The notes under the pieces are model-generated. The model worked only from the letters and a program-made list of their open reading frames with translations. It ran no database searches and was not told where the DNA came from. This document shows, in pieces, positions 43,245-52,521 of a stretch of DNA of 64,000 bases (the stretch's first letter is position 1; each line of letters begins with the position of its first letter). The stretch is from the NCBI RefSeq assembly GCF_000021925.1, contig NC_011830.1, positions 1,636,501 to 1,700,500 on the forward strand, read 5' to 3'. Origin of the DNA: Desulfitobacterium hafniense DCB-2 (GTDB lineage: Bacteria > Bacillota > Desulfitobacteriia > Desulfitobacteriales > Desulfitobacteriaceae). Made by a program: the position numbers and the translations under genes.

Positions 43245-43436
43245 ATGAACAATAACATCAGGCAATACAGAAAAGAAAAGAATATCTCTCAAGAGGATTT
43301 GGCCAAAAGGTGTAATGTGTCAAGGCAAACGATCAATGCCATTGAAAACAACAAATATGACCCTACCCTTTCTTTAGCCTTTAAGCTGGCAGAGGTACTG
43401 CAGGTCACCGTAGATGAATTGTTCAAGTCAAAGTGA
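43245..43436 (+). CDS. Small XRE-family transcriptional regulator
   Basis: The 63-residue protein is nearly all helix-turn-helix: NNNIRQYRKEKNISQEDLAK, then CNVSRQTINAIENNKYDPTL, ending VTVDELFKSK. It resembles YozG/YgzD-like mini-regulators, which control the gene they are paired with. It would bind the AAATGT-N5-ACATTT repeat near the promoter. One base separates it from the membrane protein gene. Confidence 0.88.
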   Translation: MNNNIRQYRKEKNISQEDLAKRCNVSRQTINAIENNKYDPTLSLAFKLAEVLQVTVDELFKSK

Positions 43437-43506
43437 ATCAAAATACCCGGACGGCAATAGTGAGCCGTAAGGGGAAGAAGAAATCAAGAGATAGCAGGAG
43501 ATGCCC

Positions 43507-46500
43507 ATGTCCGAACCTTCACTGGAAATCTTTAATAAGCTGACGGAGCGCTGGTTTACCAACGCCCTCGGTGCGCCCACGGCAGTTCAGGAGCAAGCCT
43601 GGCCGGTGATTGCCGCCGGCCGGCATACGCTGGTATCCGCCCCTACCGGTACCGGTAAGACCCTGACGGCATTTCTGGTCTTTATCGACAGATTGCTGGA
43701 ACAGGCTGCAAGGGGGGCTTTAAAGCAAGAGATGCAACTCATCTATATCTCTCCTCTGAAATCCCTGGCCGGTGATATCCGGGAGAATCTGCGCCGCCCC
43801 CTGGAGGGAATTCTGGCGGAAAGGTCAAAAGCAGGTGCCCCGGCCGGTCCGGAGCTGCACATCGGCATGCGCACCGGCGATACCCCGCAAAAAGAGCGGA
43901 ACCGGATGATTAAAACGCCGCCCCATATTCTGATCACCACCCCCGAATCCCTTTACCTGATGCTGACCAGCCAATCCGGGCAGAAAATCCTGCGCACCGC
44001 CCAGGCGATCGTCATCGATGAACTGCATGCCCTGATCGATTCCAAGCGGGGGGCGCACCTGATGCTGTCCGTGGCTAGACTGGACAGGTTGTGCGGCCGG
44101 CCGCTGCAGCGGATTGGCTTATCGGCCACCATCGAGCCTTTAGATATCGCCGCCCGTTATCTTTCTCCCGATCCGGTGACGGTGATTGCCCCTCGGATGG
44201 AAAAGCAGATCCGCATTGAAGTGACCAGCCCCTTATCCGATCAGCGGGTGGCCTTAAAGGATACGGTCTGGAAAGAGCTGGCCAAAACGGTCTATGCCTA
44301 TTGCGGCGGTGCCGGCAGTGCCATTGCCTTTGTGGAAGGTCGGGCTTACGCGGAAAAGCTGGCCTATTTTATCAATCAGCTCGGGGGAGAGGGCTTTGCC
44401 CGCACCCATCATGGCAGCTTAGCTAAGGAACAGCGTTTTGAAGTGGAGCAGGCTCTGCGCAGTGGGAGTCTGAGGCTCTTGTGTGCCACTTCCTCCATGG
44501 AGCTGGGCATCGACGTGGGGGAGATCGATCAGGTCTTCCAGATCGGCTGTCCCCGTTCCATCTCCAGCACCATGCAGCGCCTGGGCCGGGCCGGACACAA
44601 TCCCAACCGGACCAGCGTCATGCACATGTTTCCCAGGGAAGGGGTGGAAGGCCTCTATTGCGGACTGACTGCGGAAGTGGCCCGCCAGGGGGGAATCGAG
44701 TACTCCCGGCCGCCCCGGCTTTGCCTGGACATTCTGGCCCAGCATCTGGTATCCATGGCCTGCGGCGACGGTTATACGGTGGAGGATGTGTTGGCCCTGC
44801 TGCCCCGGGCTTATCCCTTCCGGGAGGTAAGGGAGGAGGATGTACGGGCAATCCTGGGCATGCTGGCGGGGGATTACGAACATGAGCGGGATATCCCTGT
44901 CCGCCCCAGAATCATCTATGACCGGCTCCATGGCCAGGTCCGGGGGGATGCCTACAGCCGGATGCTGGCCGTCAGCGCGGGAGGAACCATCCCGGACCGG
45001 GGGTTATACGCCTGCCGGACGGAAAGCGGAGTTAAGCTGGGGGAGCTGGACGAGGAATTTGTCTTTGAATCGAGGCTCGGGGACCGGTTTTTGCTGGGCA
45101 CTTTTGCCTGGCAGATTGCCGGCATCTCCAAGGACACTGTGACTGTAACCCCGGCCACTACAGCCGGGGCCAGACTGCCCTTTTGGCACGGGGATCTGAA
45201 AGGACGGAGGCTGCGCACCGGCCTGGCCTTTGGTGAGATTTTCCGCCGGCTGACCCAGGCGGCTCAATCAGGGACCTTGCTCAAAGAGCTGAAAAAGCTG
45301 GGGCTGGATGAGGCTGCCGCCCAAAGCGCTCTGGGCTTTCTCCAACGCCAACTCCAGAGTACCGGCAGCCTGCCCGATGACAAAACCATGATCATCGAGC
45401 ATTTTAAGGATGAAAGCGGCAACCATCAGCTGATGGTCCATTCCGTCTTTGGCCGCCCGGTGAATGAGCCTCTGTCCCTATTGGTCAGGGAAGTGGCCGC
45501 CCGCCATATGGAGACCACCATCAATGCAGTGGCCGATGATGACGGCTTTCTGCTCTTTCCTTATGACGGCAGTCCCCTGCCCCAGGGCCTGCTCCAAGAG
45601 GTGGTGCCGGCTACCGCCCGGCGGATTGCAGCCGCTTTGCTGCCGGCCACCCCCCTCTATAATATGAATTTCCGCTATAACACGGCCCGGGCTCTTTTGA
45701 TGGGAGTAAAAGGCAATCAGCGCCAGCCCTTGTGGATTCAGCGCATGCGCAGTGCGGAACTCCTCGCTTCTCTGGTGGAGCAGGAACAGCATCCGCTGAT
45801 CCGGGAAACCAGGCGGGAATGCCTGGAGGACTACTGGGACTTGGACGGAGTCGAATATCTCCTGGAGGGCATCCGGGCAGGAGATATCCAGGTTCGGGAG
45901 CTGTATCTTGATGTCCCTTCACCTATGTCCCTGACCCTGAGGCGGCAGACGGAAGCCGCCATGATGTACGATTATGCGCCCACGCCCCAGCCTATTCATC
46001 AGGCCATAGAGTCAGCTTTAAAGAAAGGGGAGGGGATTGAGCCGGCTCCGGAGCAGCTGGCCCGCGTATCCGAGCGGACCAGACTTCCCCAGGATGCGGA
46101 CCAGCTCCATGCCTTGCTGATGATGGAAGGGGATCTGACGGCGGGAGAACTGGAGGTCCCCATTGAATGGCTGGAAGCTTTGGCGGCCGAGGGGCGGGTT
46201 CAGTACATCGAGCCCGGCCTGTGGATTGCCGCCGAGCAGGCCCAGGACTATGAGGAGGCTTTATCCGGCCGGGATTTACAGGCCGGCCAACGGCTGGTCC
46301 GCAGGCTGCTGCGCTACCGGGGAGCCCAATCAGCCGAGCAGGTGGGGGAACGTTACCTGTGGCCTGTGGGGAGGGCCCTTGAGCTTCTGGCCTTGCTTTG
46401 TGCCGAAGGAAAAGCGGTGGAGCAGGAAGGGCTGTATTACCATGGGGAGCTTTATGACCGGGCCAGAAAGGCCACGCTTAAAAGCCGCCGTCAGGTAACC

Positions 46501-47646
46501 ACTTTGCCGGCCGAGCGCTATGCCGCCCTGGTGACCAGCCGGATGCAGATTTCAGCCCCCGCCGCCGAACAGCTGGAGACCGCGCTGAAAACCCTCAGGG
46601 ATCAGCCCTTTCCGGCGGAAGCCTGGGAAACTATTCTGCTGCCTGCCCGGGTGGGAAATTACCGTCCGGAGCTGATGGATGCCTGTCTGGCCGGCGGCAC
46701 CTTGTTCTGGCGGCTCAGTCCCGATGGGGGACTCAGCTATCACCTGACTGCTGACATTGACTGGGAGGCGGATCTGTCCGGGACCCTGGAAACCTTAACA
46801 GGCAAGGAAAAGGTGATCTATCAGGCTTTGTTGAATTATGGAGCCAGCTTTATGCAACGGCTGAACGGACTGGTGGAAGGCTCCCCCTATGATACCCTGA
46901 TCCAACTGGCAGCCCGAGGGCTGGTGAGCGCGGACAGCTTTATTCCCGTTCGCCAGTGGCTGGACCGGGATAAGCTGCAAAAGAATACGGCAAGACAGGC
47001 TCGGCAGCGGGTGAACGCCCGGATGAGAATTCTGGCCACCGGGCGCTGGGAAGTGATCCGCCCGCCTAAGGCCCTGAGCGTGGAAGAGCAGCTTGAGCGC
47101 AATTTTGACCGGGCAGTGATCCTTTGCCGGGAAACCATCCAGGGAATGGGCTGGAGCACGGCCCTGGCAACCCTGCGCATCTGGGAATATACCGGCCGGG
47201 TGCGCCGGGGCTACTTTATTGAGGGGCTGTCGGGAATCCAGTTTATCCGGGAGAAGGATTATGCCGGTACCATGCTTACCCTAACCCAGCCTCGGGATCA
47301 GATCCTCTGGCTGAACGCCGGCGATCCGGCCCAGCCCTGGGGCAGAAGCCTGCCTCACCAGCCGGACAGGAAATTTCACAATCTGCCCGGAACGGTAGTG
47401 GCCTTGCGCACCGGTGTGCCTGTGGCCGTGCTGGAACGGCAGGGCAGGAATCTGCGGATTTTTGCGCCCGAGCATCTGGCTTCAGCCCTGGAGGCTTTCG
47501 TCCAGGATTATGCCGGACGCCGGGTCTTCCCGGCCCAGACCCGGATTGTCGTCAAGGACTATCCGCCGGAAGCTGCCGCAGCCCTCAGTGCTGCCGGCTT
47601 CAGCCGTGAGTTGCTGGACTATGTGTTCTACCGGCCTTATCGGTGA
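43507..47646 (+). CDS. lhr: Large Lhr-type superfamily 2 helicase
   Basis: The protein of about 1380 residues has a RecA-like core with Q-region (GAPTAVQEQAWPVI), Walker A APTGTGKTLTAF, motif II IVIDELHALIDSKRG, motif III LSATIE and motif VI GRAGHNPNR. These are followed by the winged-helix and Lhr-specific domains (residues about 450-880) and a long C-terminal extension, as in full-length bacterial Lhr. It unwinds DNA or DNA-RNA hybrids 3' to 5' and is tied to repair. The start at 43507 has CAGGAG at six bases; ATG 43501 is too close. The gene is richer in G+C than its neighbours and stands alone. Confidence 0.92.
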   Translation: MSEPSLEIFNKLTERWFTNALGAPTAVQEQAWPVIAAGRHTLVSAPTGTGKTLTAFLVFIDRLLEQAARGALKQEMQLIYISPLKSLAGDIRENLRRPLEGILAERSKAGAPAGPELHIGMRTGDTPQKERNRMIKTPPHILITTPESLYLMLTSQSGQKILRTAQAIVIDELHALIDSKRGAHLMLSVARLDRLCGRPLQRIGLSATIEPLDIAARYLSPDPVTVIAPRMEKQIRIEVTSPLSDQRVALKDTVWKELAKTVYAYCGGAGSAIAFVEGRAYAEKLAYFINQLGGEGFARTHHGSLAKEQRFEVEQALRSGSLRLLCATSSMELGIDVGEIDQVFQIGCPRSISSTMQRLGRAGHNPNRTSVMHMFPREGVEGLYCGLTAEVARQGGIEYSRPPRLCLDILAQHLVSMACGDGYTVEDVLALLPRAYPFREVREEDVRAILGMLAGDYEHERDIPVRPRIIYDRLHGQVRGDAYSRMLAVSAGGTIPDRGLYACRTESGVKLGELDEEFVFESRLGDRFLLGTFAWQIAGISKDTVTVTPATTAGARLPFWHGDLKGRRLRTGLAFGEIFRRLTQAAQSGTLLKELKKLGLDEAAAQSALGFLQRQLQSTGSLPDDKTMIIEHFKDESGNHQLMVHSVFGRPVNEPLSLLVREVAARHMETTINAVADDDGFLLFPYDGSPLPQGLLQEVVPATARRIAAALLPATPLYNMNFRYNTARALLMGVKGNQRQPLWIQRMRSAELLASLVEQEQHPLIRETRRECLEDYWDLDGVEYLLEGIRAGDIQVRELYLDVPSPMSLTLRRQTEAAMMYDYAPTPQPIHQAIESALKKGEGIEPAPEQLARVSERTRLPQDADQLHALLMMEGDLTAGELEVPIEWLEALAAEGRVQYIEPGLWIAAEQAQDYEEALSGRDLQAGQRLVRRLLRYRGAQSAEQVGERYLWPVGRALELLALLCAEGKAVEQEGLYYHGELYDRARKATLKSRRQVTTLPAERYAALVTSRMQISAPAAEQLETALKTLRDQPFPAEAWETILLPARVGNYRPELMDACLAGGTLFWRLSPDGGLSYHLTADIDWEADLSGTLETLTGKEKVIYQALLNYGASFMQRLNGLVEGSPYDTLIQLAARGLVSADSFIPVRQWLDRDKLQKNTARQARQRVNARMRILATGRWEVIRPPKALSVEEQLERNFDRAVILCRETIQGMGWSTALATLRIWEYTGRVRRGYFIEGLSGIQFIREKDYAGTMLTLTQPRDQILWLNAGDPAQPWGRSLPHQPDRKFHNLPGTVVALRTGVPVAVLERQGRNLRIFAPEHLASALEAFVQDYAGRRVFPAQTRIVVKDYPPEAAAALSAAGFSRELLDYVFYRPYR

Positions 47647-47741
47647 GTGGGAATGCAAACGGAATAAATAGTAACATAAGTGTCTTTTGGTTTCCCAACG
47701 AAACTGAAGGGCGCTTTTTATTTCCCGAAGGAGATGATAAA

Positions 47742-47843
47742 ATGTCAGCAAAAGCGTTAAGGATAACGCTGATGAGAGTTGGGCAAGGTTCAGGCGTTGG
47801 GGAGGTTTACTATGGAAATCAAGCATTTGGAGTATTTTGTTGA
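47742..47843 (+). CDS. Possible 33-residue leader peptide before the LysR gene
   Basis: A short frame, MSAKALRITLMRVGQGSGVG and 13 more residues, has a very good ribosome site (GAAGGAGATGATAAA) and ends 31 bases inside the LysR gene in another frame. It could couple translation to the LysR gene, which has its own GGGGAGG site. It may also be a chance frame. Confidence 0.25.
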   Translation: MSAKALRITLMRVGQGSGVGEVYYGNQAFGVFC

Positions 47844-48699
47844 AGTAGCTCGTCAGAAGAGTTTCAGTAAAGCCGCGGAAAAATGTCACGTTACCCAATC
47901 AACCATCAGCAAATTGATCAAGGATCTGGAAGGGGAACTGGGTACTTCCTTGTTCAACCGGACATCCAAATATGTGCAGTTGACGGATACAGGGGCTATA
48001 TTTCTCGATCAAGCCTTGGAGATCGTAACCAAGTTCGAAAATTTAACCCATGAATTTCAAAACCGCATTAAACTGGAACGAGGAAAGATCGCCATTGGCC
48101 TGCTGCCCATTACCGGAACCACCTTATTTGCCGAATTGCTGGGAGAATTTAAAAAGAAGTACCCGCAAATAGAGATCAGCCTTTCTGAGCGCGGGTCGAA
48201 GAAAGTGATCATGGATATTTTAGACGGAACCTTAGATGTGGGAGTGGTCTGCAGCGTGCCGGACAGTCAGTATTTTGAATCCTTTGCCTTTGCTGAAGAT
48301 CCCTTATATGTTATCGTTTCCGTTCGCAATCCCATCAGCAAATTGGCATCCATCGATCTCAAATCATTAGCAGATGAGCCCTTTGTTTTATATTCCAGCG
48401 AATTCAGCTTGCATGACGAGATCATCAGCAAATGTAAAAATGAGGGCTTTGCACCGAACATTATTTTTGAGACCTCTCAGTTTGAACTGATGACCCAGAT
48501 GGTTGCCGCCGATTTGGGAATCGCTTTCCTGCCGGGGGCCGCTTGCCGGGAGATGGACCCGCGGCGTTTTGCCGTTATACCGGTGACCAATCCCCAGATT
48601 ATTCACCAGATGTTTATCATTTGGAAACGAGGACGCTCCATGTCCCATGCGGCTAATTTATGGCTGCAGTTTGCCGCCAGGTTCTTTGTCAAAAATTGA
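47812..48699 (+). CDS. LysR-family regulator (CidR-like), next to lrgAB
   Basis: The 295-residue regulator has an N-terminal winged helix (MEIKHLEYFVEVARQKSFSK, then CHVTQSTISKLIKDLEGELG) and a periplasmic-binding-protein-like effector domain (IAIGLLPITGTTLFAELLGE, residues about 90-295). It lies 200 bases ahead of the lrgA/cidA-type gene on the same strand. In Bacillus and Staphylococcus, CidR and AlsR of this type respond to acetate or pyruvate and activate cidAB. A palindromic operator lies between the genes. The start is ATG 47812 after GGGGAGG. Confidence 0.9.
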   Translation: MEIKHLEYFVEVARQKSFSKAAEKCHVTQSTISKLIKDLEGELGTSLFNRTSKYVQLTDTGAIFLDQALEIVTKFENLTHEFQNRIKLERGKIAIGLLPITGTTLFAELLGEFKKKYPQIEISLSERGSKKVIMDILDGTLDVGVVCSVPDSQYFESFAFAEDPLYVIVSVRNPISKLASIDLKSLADEPFVLYSSEFSLHDEIISKCKNEGFAPNIIFETSQFELMTQMVAADLGIAFLPGAACREMDPRRFAVIPVTNPQIIHQMFIIWKRGRSMSHAANLWLQFAARFFVKN

Positions 48700-48799
48700 T
48701 TGGCTTGGGGAAATATGTGTAGTTAAAGGCTTTTACCTATCTTAGGGAGGAAAAGTCTTTTTTATTTTTCAGGGAATAATAGTGCAGATTCCTGACTTT

Positions 48800-48822
48800 A
48801 TCTATCTATTAAATAGATAGAT
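48800..48822 (+). promoter_or_regulatory. LysR-type operator upstream of lrgA
   Basis: ATCTATCTATT, one base and AATAGATAGAT form a perfect 11+1+11 palindrome. A third half-like ACTATCTATTTT follows near 48831-48842. It lies 80 bases upstream of the lrgA start and behind the LysR gene, which fits activation by that regulator. Confidence 0.75.
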
Positions 48823-48900
48823 TTGATGACAACTATCTATTTTACAAATGAAAAGAATGACTCTATAATCGTATATAGAAAGAGAAAGAGGTGAGAGTTC

Positions 48901-49275
48901 ATGGCTCAGGGGTTGCGTTTTATCCTGCAGATTGCTTTGCTTTGGGTAATCTATCAATTGGGAAATTGGGTAGCGGCAAAAAGCCATCTTCCCATTCCGG
49001 GAAATGTTTTGGGTATGATTATCTTATTTTTGTTATTGCTGGCGGGAATTGTTAGAATGGAATGGATCGAAGAAGGAGCAGATTTGCTGCTTAAACATCT
49101 AGCTTTTTTCTTTATTCCCATTGCCGTAGGATTGATGCAATGGATTGGCCTGTTCCAGTTAAGCGGCGTCCAGCTTTTAGTGTCCATTGTTTTGGGCACG
49201 GCAGTATGTGTTATGGTTATGAACTCAGTGACCGCCTTGCTGGTCCGGTTTTGTTCACCTAAAGGAGGAGTTTAA
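48901..49275 (+). CDS. CidA/LrgA-family holin-like protein
   Basis: The 124-residue membrane protein has four hydrophobic segments and the family motifs: QLGNWVAAKSHLPIPGNVLG and EEGADLLLKHLAFFFIPIAV. LrgA/CidA proteins form holin-like oligomers or metabolite channels linked to pyruvate and acetate handling and cell lysis. It is joined to the LrgB gene without a gap (stop at 49275, start at 49276). AGAGGTGAG is the ribosome site. Confidence 0.92.
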   Translation: MAQGLRFILQIALLWVIYQLGNWVAAKSHLPIPGNVLGMIILFLLLLAGIVRMEWIEEGADLLLKHLAFFFIPIAVGLMQWIGLFQLSGVQLLVSIVLGTAVCVMVMNSVTALLVRFCSPKGGV

Positions 49276-49968
49276 ATGAACCTGTTGTTTGTATTGATGA
49301 TGATGGCTATTACGGTAGGCGCCTATGCCTTCAGCCGTTTCTTAAGTAAGCGTTATCCCAGTCCATTGGTCAATGTGGTCTTCCTGAGCACCGCCTTAAT
49401 CATCGCCGTTTTTTGGATTTCCGGCATCACAGTGAGCCAGTACCAGGATACCAAGGCTATTTTGACTTACCTGCTGGGGCCGGCCACAGTGGCTTTGGCC
49501 ATTCCCCTCTACCGGAGCCGGGAGGTATTAAGAAAAAATATCCTGCCGGTGGTGGGCGGGATCGTGGTGGGAACGACGGTCAATATCGTTACGACGGTTT
49601 TGGTGGCTGAATGGTTAGGGCTGGATAAGCTCATTGTGACCTCCTTAGTGCCCAAATCCGTGACCGTGCCCATTGCCGTCAGCGTCTCCGGTATCTTAAG
49701 CGGCGATCCGACCCTCACTTCGGTTTTTGTCATTGCTACCGGCATCATTGGGTCCTTTATGACCCCCGTTTTATTAAATCTGTTCAAAGTGACCAATCCT
49801 CTGGTGCGCGGATTAGCCTATGGAACGACGGCCCATGGTCAGGGCACAGCTTCGGCTCTGGCTGAGGGAACGCTTCAGGGTTCCATGTCCGGGGTGGCCA
49901 TGGGAATCGCCGCCATTTATATGTCGGTGGCTGCTCCGTTTTTAGTCCATAATTTATTAAGTTTGTAA
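49276..49968 (+). CDS. CidB/LrgB-family membrane protein
   Basis: The 230-residue protein has six to seven membrane segments and the LrgB hallmarks LLGPATVALAIPLYRSREVL, VPKSVTVPIAVSVSG and RGLAYGTTAHGQGTASALAE. It is the partner of the LrgA-like protein and likely acts with it in pyruvate or other metabolite movement. AAAGGAGG lies inside the previous gene end. The palindrome at 49977 follows the stop. Confidence 0.92.
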   Translation: MNLLFVLMMMAITVGAYAFSRFLSKRYPSPLVNVVFLSTALIIAVFWISGITVSQYQDTKAILTYLLGPATVALAIPLYRSREVLRKNILPVVGGIVVGTTVNIVTTVLVAEWLGLDKLIVTSLVPKSVTVPIAVSVSGILSGDPTLTSVFVIATGIIGSFMTPVLLNLFKVTNPLVRGLAYGTTAHGQGTASALAEGTLQGSMSGVAMGIAAIYMSVAAPFLVHNLLSL

Positions 49969-49976
49969 AGGTCTGC

Positions 49977-50000
49977 AAATGTTGCACCGGTGCACCATTT
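49977..50000. repeat. Near-perfect 24-bp inverted repeat
   Basis: AAATGTTGCACC and GGTGCACCATTT mirror each other with two mismatches around a TGCACCGGTGCA core. No T-run follows. It could be an operator for the small gene at 50101 or a terminator relic behind lrgB. Confidence 0.45.
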
Positions 50001-50100
50001 GAAAACCATCGGCAAGTGAATCTGAAAAAGTAATTTGAAAAAATGATATACTATAGAAAACACAATAAAAAGAAAGGTAAGGAAAGGAAGCTGGTTCTTC

Positions 50101-50268
50101 ATGAGCAGGGCCTTTGTAAGTGAAAACGATGGTTGGTACAGGTGTGCCAAGCATAGGGAACATTGCATGATGGCTGACGAAAAAGGGCATTGCCTTCTTG
50201 ACCATTGCCAACACTACCCGGAAAAAGACAGGAAAGAGGAAAACAAATTTCCTGAGCAAAACAAATGA
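50101..50268 (+). CDS. Tiny Cys/His-rich protein, probably zinc-binding
   Basis: The 55-residue protein includes WYRCAKHREHCMMADEKGHC, then LLDHCQHYPE. Four cysteines and five histidines are packed into about 30 residues (CxxHxxHC, HC and HCxH units), which suggests a compact metal-binding fold. A charged lysine/glutamate tail follows. A TATACT -10 box lies about 50 bases upstream, GGAAGC is the ribosome site and a good terminator stands at 50322-50360, so it looks like a complete monocistronic gene. I do not recognise a family. Confidence 0.6.
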   Translation: MSRAFVSENDGWYRCAKHREHCMMADEKGHCLLDHCQHYPEKDRKEENKFPEQNK

Positions 50269-50321
50269 ATTGAGGGCGGCAGCCATGACTTAACCTAATA
50301 GCCAGCCAATCTCCAGTAAGC

Positions 50322-50360
50322 AAAAACACCTCTATCCAATACTACGGATAGGGGTATTTT
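50322..50360 (+). terminator. Terminator of the Cys/His-rich gene
   Basis: AAAAACACCTCTATCC and GGATAGGGGTATTTT arms with a nine-base loop, with four T residues at the end of the second arm. Confidence 0.75.
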
Positions 50361-50473
50361 CAATGGTCCGGAGCATCATTCATCTCCTCAAGCCTTTACT
50401 TGACAAAAGAGACAAGATTCTTTATAAATATACTATAAACCAATCATCCTACGTTTGGAAAGGAGGAGCTTCG

Positions 50474-51166
50474 GTGTCCATTCAGAAAGCGAGCAGATCC
50501 ACATTAGTGGGGCAGGTAACTGCCCAACTGGAGCATATGATCGAAAGCGGACAATGGCAGATTGGTGAAAAAATACCTGCGGAGCCGGAATTGATGGATA
50601 GGTTTGATGTAAGCAGAAATACCCTAAGAGAAGGAATCCAAGCCCTGGTTCATGTCGGGTTGCTGGAGACCCGTCAAGGCATCGGGACTACGGTAAAAGC
50701 CAACAGTAACTTTGCCCTGGCCTTGGCAAAGAAAGTTCAAAAAAGCAATCTTTATGAAACCTTAGAGGTTCGCTTAGGATTGGAGAGAGAAGCCGCTCAG
50801 CTGGCCGCCGGGAAAAGAACGGCAGAGGATTTGCAACACATTGAAGCTTGCCTTGAACTTTGCAAAGAAGCGGCCCAAAGCCATGAATTGGGCCGATTTA
50901 TAGAGGCGGATACGGCTTTTCATAAATCTGTGGTAAAAGCCACCCATAATACAATGTTTATTGAAATGTACGAGCACATTACCGATGCTTTACAGCGTTC
51001 GGTGGATGAGGTTTTGCGAATCAGAAATCCTATCAATTATGAAAACGAAATCCATACCAATCTCTTTCAAGCAATTCAAGCCGGCGACTCCCAGCTGGCG
51101 TTAGATAGCGTCAATCATTATCTGGAGGATGCTAAGAAGTCTCTGAGTCATTTGATCAATGAATAA
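50474..51166 (+). CDS. FadR-type GntR regulator (FCD subgroup)
   Basis: The 230-residue regulator has a winged helix (LEHMIESGQWQIGEKIPAEP, ELMDRFDVSRNTLREGIQAL) and an FCD ligand domain (VRLGLEREAAQLAAGKRTAE, ADTAFHKSVVKATHN). GTG 50474 has AAAGGAGGAG; the longer frame from 50363 has no site. It lies 35 bases ahead of an MFS transporter of the CynX/NimT group, whose expression it probably controls. Confidence 0.9.
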   Translation: MSIQKASRSTLVGQVTAQLEHMIESGQWQIGEKIPAEPELMDRFDVSRNTLREGIQALVHVGLLETRQGIGTTVKANSNFALALAKKVQKSNLYETLEVRLGLEREAAQLAAGKRTAEDLQHIEACLELCKEAAQSHELGRFIEADTAFHKSVVKATHNTMFIEMYEHITDALQRSVDEVLRIRNPINYENEIHTNLFQAIQAGDSQLALDSVNHYLEDAKKSLSHLINE

Positions 51167-51201
51167 AAGGAAAGTATGTCATTTAAGGAGAAAATAGAAC
51201 A

Positions 51202-52521
51202 ATGAATCAGTTAAGCACTAAACCAACACAGCATTCATCTTCGCCAAATAGAACAGTCCTGATCTTGATGCTGGGAATCGCCCTGCTCGCAGCCAATCTG
51301 CGGGCACCTTTGACTTCAGTTGGACCTTTGGTCAGTTTAATGCGCGACAGCCTGCATATTTCCAACACCTTAGCGGGTATGATGACTACCTTGCCCCTGT
51401 TTGCCTTCGCTTTGTTTTCTCCCCTTGTTCCCGGATTGGCCCGCAGATTTGGGATGGAACGGGTGTTGTTTGGCTCCGTTGTCATTCTTGCCGCTGGAAT
51501 TTTACTGCGTTCCTGGTCGGGAAGTTTCGGCTTGTTTCTGGGAACGGCAATTCTGGGGCTTTCCATCTCAGTGGGCAATGTATTAATACCAAGTCTGATA
51601 AAAAGAGAGTTTCCCAGACAGGTCGGAGTGATGACAGGTGTCTACACCGTTTCCATGAATACCTTTGCGGCACTGGCCTCCGGTATCAGTATTCCCTTAG
51701 CGGTGGGCTTGGGCTTAGGATGGACCGGGGCGTTAAGGATTTGGGCGGTACTTAGCCTGATCGCCATGTTCTGCTGGATTCCCCAGTTAAGGCGGAACAG
51801 CCAAGGAAGCTCAGCTGCCGGAGAATCCATCACTAGGGAGGCCAAAGCAGAAACCTATAGACGCTCTGAAGAAGTTAAGCATAGGAATAGGGCGCAGGGA
51901 GCGGACGCCAAAAGCATAAACATGTGGAAATCGTCTTTGGCCTGGCAGGTCACCTTGTACATGGGGCTGCAATCCATGGTGTTTTACTGCATGGTTGCCT
52001 GGCTGCCGGACATTTTAATTCAGGCGGGGATGAATTCAGGCCAAGCAGGCTGGATGCTTTCCCTTATGCAGCTGGCACTGATCCCCATGACCTTTGTGGG
52101 CTCTGTTCTGGCCGGGCGCAAGGCCAGTCAGCATTCATTGGTGACTTTCGGTTCGGTGTGCGTGATCATAGGGCTTGCGGGGCTGCTCCTTTGGGGCGGG
52201 TCAGGGCTGACCTTATTATGGATTATCATATTGGGAATTGGGGGAGGATTTACCTTCAGTCTGGCGATGATGCTCTTCAGCCTGCGCACGGAAAATGCCG
52301 ACGAAGCGGCCAGGCTCTCCGGGATGGCCCAATCGATTGGCTATCTCCTGGCTGCCTTCGGGCCTATGTTTTTTGGGTATCTGCACGATCTAACCGCTAA
52401 CTGGACGATGCCGCTGATCATTCTGATCGCCGTCGCTGTTCTCTGCTGGCTTACCGGTTTTTGTGCATCAGGTGATCGGTATATCAGTGCAACTGTGAAA
52501 AATAGAGGGGGGCGATTATGA
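51202..52521 (+). CDS. MFS transporter, CynX/NimT (YeaN) group
   Basis: The 439-residue transporter has twelve membrane segments and the group's opening LLAANLRAPLTSVGPLVSLM. A charged cytoplasmic loop in the middle (residues about 200-235) is longer than usual. This group has members for cyanate and 2-nitroimidazole, and the substrate here is unknown. It is flanked by a FadR-type regulator and a DUF523 gene that overlaps its stop by four bases, so the three may form one operon. Confidence 0.88.
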   Translation: MNQLSTKPTQHSSSPNRTVLILMLGIALLAANLRAPLTSVGPLVSLMRDSLHISNTLAGMMTTLPLFAFALFSPLVPGLARRFGMERVLFGSVVILAAGILLRSWSGSFGLFLGTAILGLSISVGNVLIPSLIKREFPRQVGVMTGVYTVSMNTFAALASGISIPLAVGLGLGWTGALRIWAVLSLIAMFCWIPQLRRNSQGSSAAGESITREAKAETYRRSEEVKHRNRAQGADAKSINMWKSSLAWQVTLYMGLQSMVFYCMVAWLPDILIQAGMNSGQAGWMLSLMQLALIPMTFVGSVLAGRKASQHSLVTFGSVCVIIGLAGLLLWGGSGLTLLWIIILGIGGGFTFSLAMMLFSLRTENADEAARLSGMAQSIGYLLAAFGPMFFGYLHDLTANWTMPLIILIAVAVLCWLTGFCASGDRYISATVKNRGGRL

